Assembly: GCA_022842065.1 (NCBI GenBank)
Contig: JALHQH010000042.1
Coordinates: 1-64,000, forward strand
Source of the DNA: Caldilineaceae bacterium
GTDB taxonomy: Bacteria > Chloroflexota > Anaerolineae > Caldilineales > Caldilineaceae
Direction of reading: 5' to 3'
DNA length: 64,000 nt
Shown here one piece after another: positions 53,909 through 61,929 of the stretch. The notes under the pieces are model-generated. The model saw only the letters and a list, made by a program, of their open reading frames with translations, had not been told where the DNA came from and searched no databases. A program made the translations under genes and the position numbers. Positions within the stretch are counted from its first letter, which is position 1. Every line of letters starts with the position of its first letter.

Positions 53909-54343
53909 ATGAATAACAATATGATATTAAAGACTTCGGATTTCCCATCGAAAGTGATTGATGTACTAGGTATCGAAGCTGCGAGCGCTTTTGAGCAATG
54001 GATCGACCATAAATTACAAAGTACAGCACAGCATACACAGACCATTGAGATTCCAGCAAAAATCGCGCGCCAAAAAGTCAATGTATTAATGCTAGAACGG
54101 GTTGGTAACCTTTTATTAGCTGATGAGCCATATTTAGTGCAGATCAAGTCAAAGCAGTGGGTGTGGCGTGTCCCTGTAGATCTCACTCATTCTAAATACG
54201 GCAGGATTGGCCGGGTTGCAGAAATTGATGTAGATGCCTATTATGGCATGATCGATTATACTGATTCACTTCTGGCCGAGATTAAAACAAAAGCACAATT
54301 ATTGGCTCGTGAAGTACGGCAAAAGTCGGCGAATGCGCGATGA
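53909..54343 (+). CDS. 144-aa protein of unknown function, partner of a C39-like peptidase
   Basis: I do not recognise the family. The protein is soluble-looking, with an N-terminal helical part (VIDVLGIEAASAFEQWIDHKL), a middle beta-rich part (EIPAKIARQKVNVLMLERVGN and WVWRVPVDLTH) and a helical charged C-terminus. No membrane segment or metal motif is seen. AAGGAAAG precedes ATG 53909, and its stop overlaps the next start (ATGA), so the two are coupled like a two-gene module. Codon use is distinctly more AT-rich than fdrA and the DUF1116 gene on either side, suggesting acquisition. The pair could be a toxin-antitoxin or substrate-peptidase module; this is speculation. Confidence 0.72.
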   Translation: MNNNMILKTSDFPSKVIDVLGIEAASAFEQWIDHKLQSTAQHTQTIEIPAKIARQKVNVLMLERVGNLLLADEPYLVQIKSKQWVWRVPVDLTHSKYGRIGRVAEIDVDAYYGMIDYTDSLLAEIKTKAQLLAREVRQKSANAR

Positions 54344-54855
54344 TGCGCGAAGCCCTTATTTCTCTTCCTCACTTTGCACAATCTGACTCAGGATACTGCC
54401 TACCTACTTGTGCAAGAATGGTACTGGCCAGCATGGGACTTGCTTACAGCGAGGCGAAATTAAGCCATGTCTTGGGAACCACTGAAGAAGTTGGCACACC
54501 ATCTTTTGCGGTTACAAAACTGGCGCAGTTAAGCCAAAATGTGGATTATCGTGTTTGGTCCATTGCGCAGTTAGCTACCACTTTAGCTAATAATGATCCA
54601 GTGATCGCCTTTGTCAAAACACAATTTTTAGATCATTGGGAAGTTGCCACTGCTCATGCAGTTGTGATCGTGGGTATAGAAATCGAACAGCGCTTTTGGA
54701 TCCACGATCCGATCTTGCCGACTGGGCCAACTGCGGTTTCTTGGGATGGCATGTTGGCAGCTTGGTTTGAATTTGCACATCGCGGTGCTACATTACAAAG
54801 AAAAAAGCAGTTCTCACTATTTAATTTGATACGAAAGGTTGTCTCGCGTGATTGA
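54340..54855 (+). CDS. C39-like papain-fold cysteine peptidase
   Basis: 171-aa stand-alone peptidase-type domain. The catalytic set can be read as Cys20 in SDSGYCLPTCARM, His106 in TAHAVVIVG and Asp123 in WIHDPI, the order and spacing of C39-like peptidases. No transporter domain or signal peptide accompanies it, unlike bacteriocin-exporting C39 proteins, so it probably acts in the cytoplasm. It overlaps the preceding unknown gene (ATGA) and runs 8 bp into the DUF1116 gene, so it is part of the same transcript. AT-rich codon use matches its partner, not its metabolic neighbours. The target could be the 144-aa partner. Confidence 0.78.
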   Translation: MMREALISLPHFAQSDSGYCLPTCARMVLASMGLAYSEAKLSHVLGTTEEVGTPSFAVTKLAQLSQNVDYRVWSIAQLATTLANNDPVIAFVKTQFLDHWEVATAHAVVIVGIEIEQRFWIHDPILPTGPTAVSWDGMLAAWFEFAHRGATLQRKKQFSLFNLIRKVVSRD

Positions 54856-56092
54856 CATCGATTCCGCCAACACCACTGCCGTCACCCGCATGATGGAAGC
54901 GCGTCCGGTGCTCACCGGGCTGGGCAAAGCCATTGACGTGATCCCGAACATGCGCACCAATTTAATCCTCCACGCCGGCCCGCCGATTGCGTGGCCCCAG
55001 ATGTCCGGCCCGTTGCGCGGAGCGATCATTGGCGCGCTAATTTTTGAGGGCAAAGCGCAGAACGCCGAAGAGGCGGAAAGGCTGGCCACCTCTGGCGAAA
55101 TCGACTTTGCCCCCTGCCACCACTATGGCGCGGTCGGACCCATGGCCGGCGTTACCTCGGCGTCGATGCAGGTCTATATTGTCGAGAATGAGACGCACGG
55201 CAACCGCGCCTTCTCCAATCTCAACGAGGGCTATGGCAAGGTTTTGCGCTATGGGGCCTATCAGGCCGATGTGCAGGAACGGCTGCGCTGGATGAATGGC
55301 GTGATGGCTCCCGTCCTGCACGCGGCGTTGGCGGCCAGCGGGCCAATGGATATCCGCGCCCTGCTCGCCGAAGCCCTGCACATGGGCGATGAAGGACATA
55401 ACCGCAACAAGGCCGGCTCGATCATCTACACGAAAAATCTCGCTCCTTATGTTGCTAGAGTTGCCCCTAGCAGCGACGTGGCGGCCGACATCCTGAAATT
55501 TCTCGGTGACAACGCGCTCAGCGTGCTCAACCCAGTGATGGCAGCGTGTAAGGCCATGTGTGACACAGCGCACGGCATCGAAGGCAGTACGATTGTCAGC
55601 ACGATGGCGCGCAACGGCACAAATTTTGGCATCCGCGTCAGCGGGCTTGGCGACCAGTGGTTTACCGCCCCGTGCGAACAGCCGGATGGGCTCTATTTCC
55701 CCGGCTACTCAATCGCCGACGCCAACCCTGACATTGGCGACAGCACGATTACCGAAACGGCAGGGATTGGTGGCTTTGCGATGGCCGCCGCGCCGGCGAT
55801 TGTGACCTTTGTCAGCGGCAAACCCAGCGATGCGATCAACACCACGATGGAGATGTACGAGATCACCGTTACCGAGCACAAAAGCTTCAACATCCCTGCG
55901 CTCGACTTCCGCGGCACGCCCACCGGGATCGACATCCGCAAAGTGGTGGAGACGGGGATCACCCCGCGCATTAACACCGGGATCGCGCATAAGAATGCCG
56001 GCGTTGGACAGGTGGGGGCTGGCTTGGTGCGCCCGCCGATGCAAATCTTTGAAGAGGCGTTGGTGGTCTTTGCCGAGAAGTATGGGTTTTAG
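54848..56092 (+). CDS. DUF1116 (YlbE/AllG-like) protein
   Basis: About 414-aa protein of the DUF1116 family, related to E. coli YlbE. Landmarks are LLHAGPPIAWPQMSGPLRGAI-like near residue 45-65 (in two pieces), GEIDFAPCHHYGAVGPMAG and TMARNGTNFGIRVSGLGDQWF, with RINTGIAHKNAGVGQVGAG at the end. In E. coli this protein has been linked with FdrA in oxamate carbamoyltransfer. GTG 54848 follows GAAAGG; TTG 54839 is an alternative. The fdrA gene is separated from it by the two-gene peptidase cassette. GC-rich codon use matches fdrA. Its substrate here may differ because the other all genes are missing. Confidence 0.82.
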   Translation: MIDIDSANTTAVTRMMEARPVLTGLGKAIDVIPNMRTNLILHAGPPIAWPQMSGPLRGAIIGALIFEGKAQNAEEAERLATSGEIDFAPCHHYGAVGPMAGVTSASMQVYIVENETHGNRAFSNLNEGYGKVLRYGAYQADVQERLRWMNGVMAPVLHAALAASGPMDIRALLAEALHMGDEGHNRNKAGSIIYTKNLAPYVARVAPSSDVAADILKFLGDNALSVLNPVMAACKAMCDTAHGIEGSTIVSTMARNGTNFGIRVSGLGDQWFTAPCEQPDGLYFPGYSIADANPDIGDSTITETAGIGGFAMAAAPAIVTFVSGKPSDAINTTMEMYEITVTEHKSFNIPALDFRGTPTGIDIRKVVETGITPRINTGIAHKNAGVGQVGAGLVRPPMQIFEEALVVFAEKYGF

Positions 56093-56095
56093 CAA

Positions 56096-56875
56096 ATGAA
56101 CAAAATTGCCCAAGAGTTCAATCAAGGTATCGAAGTGTGGAAAGAAAACCAGGCTGCGCCGTGGGGTAGATTGCGTTACACAATGGTCATGGCGAATCTG
56201 GCACCTCACCTGGCACCCGATCAGCAAATTTTGGACGTGGGCGGCGGCAATGGCACCGAGTCAATTTTGCTGGCGCAGCAGGGACATCGTTTGGCATTGG
56301 TTGATTTTTCCACCGAAATGCTAGCACAAGGGAAGAGCGCGATTGAAAGCGCTGGTCTTTCCACGCAGATCACACAATATCAGGCCGATGTAGTTGACTT
56401 GCCTAAACTCTTTGGCCAAGGCAATTTTGATGTGGCCCTTTTTCACAATGTTTTGCAATATGTACCTAATCCTGCGGAAGCGTTAGAAGCAATTGCCTGG
56501 GTCTTAGCACCTAATGCAATCCTTTCCTTTGGTATCATCAACCCTTATTCAGAGGTATTAATTCCGGCCTTACGCGAATGGGATCTGGTCAAGGCACTGG
56601 ATAATGTTGATACCAAGGTCAAGCAAAATAACATCTTCGGTCAATCACACCCGCTGTACGATTTGGATGAATTGAAGCAGTTACTGTTTAATGCCGGTTT
56701 TGTTGTGGAACATCACTATGGCGTCCGCTGTCTGTGTGACTACATTACTAACAACGATATCAAAACTGATCCAGAATCATTTGCTAAACTTGAACAATTA
56801 GAGATGGCTGTGCGCGACAAATATCCCTATAACATGATAGCACGCTTCTGGCATTTGATTGCACGCAGGATCTAG
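56096..56875 (+). CDS. CmoM-like SAM-dependent methyltransferase
   Basis: 259-aa class I methyltransferase. Motif I is ILDVGGGNGTESILLA (about 45-60), the acidic end of strand 2 is LALVDFS, and FDVALFHNVLQYVPNP is motif IV. The C-terminus has GVRCLCDY, LEQLEMAVRDKYPYNMIARF, which follows E. coli CmoM, the methylase of 5-carboxymethoxyuridine in tRNA, more closely than general methyltransferases. Without cmoA/cmoB nearby the substrate is open. It starts 3 bp after the DUF1116 stop, so it is in the operon, yet its codon use is more AT-rich. It may be another insertion. Confidence 0.72.
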   Translation: MNKIAQEFNQGIEVWKENQAAPWGRLRYTMVMANLAPHLAPDQQILDVGGGNGTESILLAQQGHRLALVDFSTEMLAQGKSAIESAGLSTQITQYQADVVDLPKLFGQGNFDVALFHNVLQYVPNPAEALEAIAWVLAPNAILSFGIINPYSEVLIPALREWDLVKALDNVDTKVKQNNIFGQSHPLYDLDELKQLLFNAGFVVEHHYGVRCLCDYITNNDIKTDPESFAKLEQLEMAVRDKYPYNMIARFWHLIARRI

Positions 56876-56926
56876 TGCTCTGTGAAATAAGATTCGATAG
56901 GTCATGAGTCTATTCCTGATGAATGA

Positions 56927-57106
56927 ACACTTACATGGTCAGATGCTATCAAAATTCAGCACCTTGTGGAAACAACAAGTACTCATTTATTCCTTATAGA
57001 CCGCGACGATCAACCATTTACTGTGTTTTATGATCGTAACCTTTATATCACTTCTGACATTAAAAATTTTTGCAGCAAATCAACGATAGAAAGAGAAGCG
57101 TCATGA
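56927..57106 (+). pseudogene. Possible remnant of a protein-coding gene
   Basis: An open stretch of about 60 codons without a start, preceded in frame by TGA at 56924-56926. It reads like a real protein tail (THLFLIDRDDQPFTVFYDRN), is AT-rich, and ends in TGA overlapping the next start (ATGA at 57103-57106). Such an overlap is typical of a true upstream gene, so this could be the end of a gene whose front was lost. An alternative frame from ATG 56904 gives only 31 codons. I cannot name the family. Confidence 0.35.
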
Positions 57107-58248
57107 CAGCGATCTCGACCAGCCCATTCGGTACGCCGACCCCAGGCTTACGCATCAAAGAGGGCAGCCCCCCCCTGACGAAACCCACCAAAGAAGAGAC
57201 CGAAGCCTTTCCGGCGGAAGCGCGGGCGCTACTTGATCAGACCTGGTCGGCCCAAAAAGCCATGCTGGCGCGTGGGGATTACAACCTGGACTGGGTAGAA
57301 GGGCGCCATATTTTGCTGGGCGGGGCCACTGGACCGGGATTGGGCGGTGCCTTTGCCGCGGCCATGCTGGGGACCGGCAAGGCCGCCAGTGTCACCATTC
57401 TGGGCCGCGATCTCAGCCGTTCGCTCAACTTTGAGACGGGCAAGGTGATGCAAGAGCAGGCCGAAGCCGCCAACTGGGGCAACCGCTTTCACTGGCTCAA
57501 CGACGGCATGGCGATGGAAGGCAAACCGTTGGAGAAGTTGCTGGAAGTCTTAAAAGAAGCCGGAGCGGATCGGGTGGTCTATTTTAACACAGTAGCCGCG
57601 GCACTCTCTGGCCTACAGCCGGGCATGGCCCCCGTCTACGTCAAAGATATCGATGAGGAAGGGCTCTTCCAGTGGCAACTGCGCCCGCTCAGCGAAAAAG
57701 AGTTGGAAATCACGCGTTTTGTCATGGGTGAAATGGCAGTGCGCTTCCCGATGGTGCTGGAAGCGCATGGCATCGGCGTCGAAGCGAGTGTCTTTGCCGA
57801 TTGGCGTGGCAGCCTGGATAAGGTCAGCCGTGATCCGACGCAGCGTGAGTACGGCCGCCACGGGGCGTACTCGACCAGCCTTTACCTGCCCAAAGAATAC
57901 TTACAGGAAGCGGCGCGTGCAGCCTTTGGCAGCGACCGCAAAGTGCTCGACATCTTCTACCCGATGATGCGCACACGGGCGCTGCCCTTGATTCCAGGCG
58001 GGCTGACCATCGCTGATGTCAATGAGAAGGTGATGCAACAGGAAGGGGTACGCCGCCTGGATGTACCGGAGTTGGCGCTCAAAGGGCTTGACTTTGTCGG
58101 CAAAGCGCTGACCGAGGGCTATACCAATCCCTTCCCACGTGCGGATGCCCACGATGCCCACTTGGATGAGTGGATGTTTGAAGTGGTGGCGCGCCTCAAT
58201 GATGATGAGAATAGCGACTTTTACTATCGACATTGGATCGGGCGATGA
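57103..58248 (+). CDS. Rossmann-fold oxidoreductase, distantly FabV-like
   Basis: 381-aa NAD(P)-binding protein. The N-terminal nucleotide loop is [19 protein letters not shown] at about 71-89, followed by a Rossmann pattern with [15 protein letters not shown] and [15 protein letters not shown]. The layout and the long C-terminal half (about 400 aa family length) recall trans-2-enoyl-CoA reductase FabV, but its Tyr-x8-Lys catalytic pair is not evident, so the match is distant and the reaction unknown. ATG 57103 follows AAGAGAAG; the frame is open from 57070. Its stop overlaps the next start by 4 bp. Context suggests a step in the same catabolic pathway as the isomerase that follows. Confidence 0.6.
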   Translation: MTAISTSPFGTPTPGLRIKEGSPPLTKPTKEETEAFPAEARALLDQTWSAQKAMLARGDYNLDWVEGRHILLGGATGPGLGGAFAAAMLGTGKAASVTILGRDLSRSLNFETGKVMQEQAEAANWGNRFHWLNDGMAMEGKPLEKLLEVLKEAGADRVVYFNTVAAALSGLQPGMAPVYVKDIDEEGLFQWQLRPLSEKELEITRFVMGEMAVRFPMVLEAHGIGVEASVFADWRGSLDKVSRDPTQREYGRHGAYSTSLYLPKEYLQEAARAAFGSDRKVLDIFYPMMRTRALPLIPGGLTIADVNEKVMQQEGVRRLDVPELALKGLDFVGKALTEGYTNPFPRADAHDAHLDEWMFEVVARLNDDENSDFYYRHWIGR

Positions 58249-59177
58249 ACACGATCAGCGTTGGCAACGCCCCTTGCTCGTGGGGCACCTTAGAATTTGA
58301 GGGCCTAACCGGCGAACGTTTTACCTATGCGCAGATGCTAACTGAACTGCGCGAAAGTGGCTACACCGGCACCGAATTGGGCGATTGGGGCTTTATGCCG
58401 ACCAGGCCCACAGAACTCGCCGCGGCGCTCGCGATTCATCAACTCCAGATTACCGGTGCGTTTGTTAGCGTTGCCCTTGAAGATAAGGATGCCCATGCTG
58501 CAGGAGAGGGCATCGTGGTGCGCGCGGCAACGCTCTTAGCCGAAACGGCAGCACAGCTCAAGCAGACGGTTAAACCCTTTCTGGTGCTGGCTGGGAACAA
58601 TGGCAGCGATCCGATCCGGGTTGCCAATGCCGGGCGCATTACGTCAGCGATGGGGCTCAGCGACGCGCAATGGGCAACCTTTGCCACCGGGGCGAATCGC
58701 ATTGCCGCCAAGGTGCAGACCGAAACTGGATTACAGACGGTCTTTCACCACCATTGTGCCGGTTTTGTGGAGACGTCAGAGGAGATCGACCGCCTGCTGG
58801 ATCTGACTGACCCGCAGCTGCTGGGGTTAGTCTTTGACACTGGCCACTATGCCTTTGGGGCAGGGGGTTGTGCGACGTTGTCCACCGCGCTGGAACGCTA
58901 TGCTGATCGGATCTGGTATGTCCATTTCAAGGATTTTGATCCGGTTGGCTATGCACAGCGCGTTGCGCAAGGATGGGATTACTTTGAAGCAGTACGGCAG
59001 GGAATCTTTTGTGAATTGGGCCAAGGTTGCGTCGATTTTGGGGCGGTGTTGGCCTGGTTGCAGGCCAAGGATTACCAGGGCTACATCACAGTAGAACAAG
59101 ATGTGCTGCCCGGCATGGGTGCGCCGAAAGCCAGTGCGACGCGCAATCGCCATTACCTCACCACATTAGGGCTATAA
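58245..59177 (+). CDS. Sugar phosphate isomerase/epimerase-like TIM-barrel protein
   Basis: 310-aa AP_endonuc_2/xylose isomerase-like TIM barrel, close in layout to inosose dehydratase (IolE) and hydroxypyruvate isomerase types. [15 protein letters not shown] at the N-terminus is the IolE-like opening; metal ligands are expected in [23 protein letters not shown] and WYVHFKDFD, followed by ITVEQDV. All are intact, so it is probably a metal-dependent isomerase, epimerase or dehydratase of a sugar or keto acid. It overlaps the preceding gene (ATGA). It ends the operon; its last 6 bp overlap the convergent hydrolase gene. Confidence 0.82.
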   Translation: MNTISVGNAPCSWGTLEFEGLTGERFTYAQMLTELRESGYTGTELGDWGFMPTRPTELAAALAIHQLQITGAFVSVALEDKDAHAAGEGIVVRAATLLAETAAQLKQTVKPFLVLAGNNGSDPIRVANAGRITSAMGLSDAQWATFATGANRIAAKVQTETGLQTVFHHHCAGFVETSEEIDRLLDLTDPQLLGLVFDTGHYAFGAGGCATLSTALERYADRIWYVHFKDFDPVGYAQRVAQGWDYFEAVRQGIFCELGQGCVDFGAVLAWLQAKDYQGYITVEQDVLPGMGAPKASATRNRHYLTTLGL

Positions 59178-60086
59178 GCCCGCCTCCGCCAACCATTCGA
59201 GCAGCAGGGGATAGACCCGTTCCACCTGCTGCTCTGGTTGCAGTGGATCGATCAGATCATGCAACAAGTGCCATTCGACGGGGAAACTGTGGGTTGTCAC
59301 CGCAATGCCATGCGCTTGCCAGGTGGCAACCACTTGCGCCACCGTCTGATTATCAACAACCGGATCACTGGGATTGGTAATCACTGTAATTTGTGTGGCG
59401 GCTGGGCGGCTGCGCCCAACACTGTCATGTACAATCAACCCGATCCGTAACAGCGCGGCCAGGGCATGCGAGGCAAAGCGGGGGTAGGCATGCAGCGGCT
59501 CAACTTTCTGTTCTTTCAGCGAGGGATGCCACCACTGATAAAAGTTCGGCAACAGGGCCAGCAAATGGCCATAGAGTCGCCGCCGCCGCGCAGGCAACGC
59601 CTGGACGCCAATGGCCGGTGCAATCAACACCGCGCGCGTCACGTCGGACCGCTGTTGCGCCACCCATCCCGCTAAGACCCCTCCCAACGAAAAGCCAATC
59701 ACCGTCACCTGCTCACCTAGACCACAGGCAATGTCAACCGCAGTCGTTGTGCTATCAATCAGCGCACGCTCGGTCATTTCGATCAATTGGGTGGTCAGCC
59801 GATCCGCATAACCATGACCGGGCAGGCGCAGGTTCAAGACATTGTGCCCACGTTCGTGCAGCAGCGGGGCCAATTTTTGAAATTGATGGGGACAATTAGT
59901 AAAACCGTGAATCAGGACAATTGCCTGCGGTGTCCGCTTGCCGTGGGTCAACAGCGTGGTGCGGCAATGGGGGGCAATTTCGTCACTTTCGGTTGCGCGC
60001 AGCAGGGCAAAACGCGCCTGCGCTTCCGCAAAGTTCTGCGCTGGTGCAGCCGCTAAAATTTTTCGTAACGGAAAGGGACGGTACAT
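59172..60086 (-). CDS. Alpha/beta hydrolase
   Basis: 304-aa soluble esterase/lipase-like enzyme. The oxyanion strand is [15 protein letters not shown], the nucleophile elbow GFSLGG, the acid [11 protein letters not shown] and the catalytic His WHLLHDLID, so the triad is complete. The lid region between strand 6 and the acid is rich in Arg/Tyr and aromatic residues. It resembles carboxylesterases and monoacylglycerol lipase-type enzymes; the substrate is unknown. It converges on the isomerase gene with a 6-bp overlap. Confidence 0.87.
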   Translation of the reverse strand: MYRPFPLRKILAAAPAQNFAEAQARFALLRATESDEIAPHCRTTLLTHGKRTPQAIVLIHGFTNCPHQFQKLAPLLHERGHNVLNLRLPGHGYADRLTTQLIEMTERALIDSTTTAVDIACGLGEQVTVIGFSLGGVLAGWVAQQRSDVTRAVLIAPAIGVQALPARRRRLYGHLLALLPNFYQWWHPSLKEQKVEPLHAYPRFASHALAALLRIGLIVHDSVGRSRPAATQITVITNPSDPVVDNQTVAQVVATWQAHGIAVTTHSFPVEWHLLHDLIDPLQPEQQVERVYPLLLEWLAEAGL

Positions 60087-60112
60087 GAAGAACCAATGGT
60101 GAATGATGTAAG

Positions 60113-60170
60113 AGTGAATCGTGAAGCGTGATGCGTGAATCGTGTAATGATTAACGATTCGCCATTCACT
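60113..60170. repeat. Imperfect inverted repeats in the hydrolase/LCP gap
   Basis: GAATCGT at 60137-60143 with ACGATTC at 60154-60160, and AGTGAAT at 60113-60119 with ATTCACT at 60164-60170, within degenerate GTGAATCGTGAAG-like repeats. It lies just after the LCP stop and may terminate it. Confidence 0.5.
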
Positions 60171-60174
60171 GTTC

Positions 60175-61602
60175 CTAAGGCAGTTTCGTCAGCAGATCGC
60201 GCCCAACGACAATGCGTAGATCGACGGGGTGGGTGCTGTTTAGCCCTTTCAGGCTAGACAATGAGGCAGAAAGCGACAATGTCTCACCCATCTTGTCAAC
60301 AATCGGCTGGGGCACGCCATAGTTAATCAGAATCGTCTGATTGTAGTCACTGCGGTCAGCATCACCAATCGCAACGACATGCCAGCCCTGGGCTTGGAGA
60401 TAATCACGTGTACGGGCGGCCACCCCGACTTGATCAGTGCCATTCAGGATTTCGATCCGCACCCATTCCGGGTCGGCAGTCGGATCGGCAACCAGCGCAG
60501 GGCTAAAGAAGCGACTGACCGCGCTGCGCACCTTTTCGCGGTCAGGAACGAGAATCCAGCCGGTGTCATCGTTGACTTGCTCTTCCCCGTAACGACTATC
60601 TAAGACTTCCTGACGAATATTCTGGACTGCCGCTTCACGCATGTACGTCGCCAGCTCCAGCTGCACAGGGATGGGAATATTGGTGTCGATGCTGGAGCGC
60701 ATCGTACTTACCAGTTTCCAGGCGCTGGGTAAGAGCATGGCAATCATATCGGTACGCAACACTTTATCGACCACGGCACGGATCACATCTTGTTGACGGC
60801 GCGCGCGACCGTAGTCATCGTCAACATTGCGCGTCCGTGCATATTTGAGGGCACTCTCCCCATCCAGGTGTTGTAAACCAGCATCCAGATGAAAGGTCTG
60901 AATCCCACCATCATAGGTGGGGTATTCTTCATCGTGAATCGTCTTGGCGACAAAGATATCAATCCCACCGATCAGATCAACCAATTCAACAAAACCTTGA
61001 AAGTTAATCCGCACATAGTAGTCAATCGGGTGACCGATAAAGGTGCTCACGGTATCCATCGTGAGTTGTGGCCCACCGCCGGCTTCGGCCCGCTCCCCTA
61101 ACGAATAGGCCGTGTTGATCTTGGAGGAAAAATTGTAACCGGGGATATTGACCCACAGATCGCGCGGCAGTGACAACATGCCGGCCGTAGAGGTGGCTGG
61201 ATCAAGCGAAAGGACGATAATCGTATCAGTACGCGCTGGGGCATCCTCCGCCGGTCGCTCATCGGTCCCAAGCAGTAAAATATTAATTAGTGGTAATGCG
61301 CTTTTCGCTGGTGTGTCACTAGTTGTCTCGGCTTGCACTGTTGTGGCCCCGTCAACCGTGACCACATTATCAGCCACTGATACACCTTCAGTGCGTTGAA
61401 AGGGCAAAGCCGCGGCTAGCGGATTGGATTGCACCACCGACCAGCGCGCCCATTGATAGGCGCGATAGCTAACGGTCACAGCGACGCCCAAGACTAGAAA
61501 GGCATAAACAAAGGTGATCACCCCTGCCCACGCACTAGAAATGGCCGTAGTGCCACGGGCAGCATTTGATAGAGAATAGTAATTTTTCGACGTTCGTTGC
61601 AT
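60175..61602 (-). CDS. LytR-CpsA-Psr (LCP) family protein
   Basis: 475-aa membrane protein that transfers glycan polymers from lipid carriers to the cell envelope. One N-terminal helix (about 25-47) anchors it. The LCP domain (about 110-265) has LLGTDERPAEDAPARTDTI, SLPRDLWVNIPG and LKYARTRNVDDDYGRARRQ, including the conserved Arg and Asp residues of the active site. A LytR_C domain (about 365-470) starts WVRIEILNGT. The gene probably has a leaderless transcript from a -10 element at 61611-61616. It may act with the GT-C proteins in envelope glycan assembly. Confidence 0.9.
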   Translation of the reverse strand: MQRTSKNYYSLSNAARGTTAISSAWAGVITFVYAFLVLGVAVTVSYRAYQWARWSVVQSNPLAAALPFQRTEGVSVADNVVTVDGATTVQAETTSDTPAKSALPLINILLLGTDERPAEDAPARTDTIIVLSLDPATSTAGMLSLPRDLWVNIPGYNFSSKINTAYSLGERAEAGGGPQLTMDTVSTFIGHPIDYYVRINFQGFVELVDLIGGIDIFVAKTIHDEEYPTYDGGIQTFHLDAGLQHLDGESALKYARTRNVDDDYGRARRQQDVIRAVVDKVLRTDMIAMLLPSAWKLVSTMRSSIDTNIPIPVQLELATYMREAAVQNIRQEVLDSRYGEEQVNDDTGWILVPDREKVRSAVSRFFSPALVADPTADPEWVRIEILNGTDQVGVAARTRDYLQAQGWHVVAIGDADRSDYNQTILINYGVPQPIVDKMGETLSLSASLSSLKGLNSTHPVDLRIVVGRDLLTKLP

Positions 61603-61610
61603 ATGCTCAG

Positions 61611-61616
61611 ATTATA
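61611..61616 (-). promoter_or_regulatory. -10 element giving a probable leaderless LCP transcript
   Basis: On the minus strand TATAAT sits 8 bases before the LCP ATG at 61602, so transcription should start at or within about 2 nt of the ATG. No ribosome site precedes the ATG, which fits. The -35 (TTGTCG, about 19 bp upstream) is weak. Confidence 0.45.
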
Positions 61617-61929
61617 CCATACAGTACAGGAGGGACGACAAGGCCAGGTTGACAAAAGCGTATCAATTGCCGTTGTTTTTTAACAAAGTGCATAGTAAGT
61701 AGACGCTGTACTGTAGCAATTGTTTCCGTTCGTTACCAAAGCGTAGGCGATTGGTCCAGCCAGAAAGTCGGGGATCTGACGATCCCCATGAGCGATAACG
61801 AATAAAGCGTAACACGAAACAGTTTTTCAATTTGAGCTGAATCTCGTGACCGTTAGGGCGATGGCTATGGCTTGGGTGTTACCAAGCAACCAAGACGGCA
61901 CAGACACACGGGGTAAATGCGATGGCATG
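61617..61929. other. Intergenic region without recognised genes
   Basis: No ORF with family features is seen. It contains the upstream promoter part of the LCP gene and an AT-rich stretch near 61660-61700. No inverted repeat with arms longer than 10 bp was seen. Confidence 0.5.

Noticed and set aside
56904..56999. 31-codon ORF from ATG 56904
   Set aside because: No ribosome site, and the competing frame at 56927-57106 looks more protein-like.
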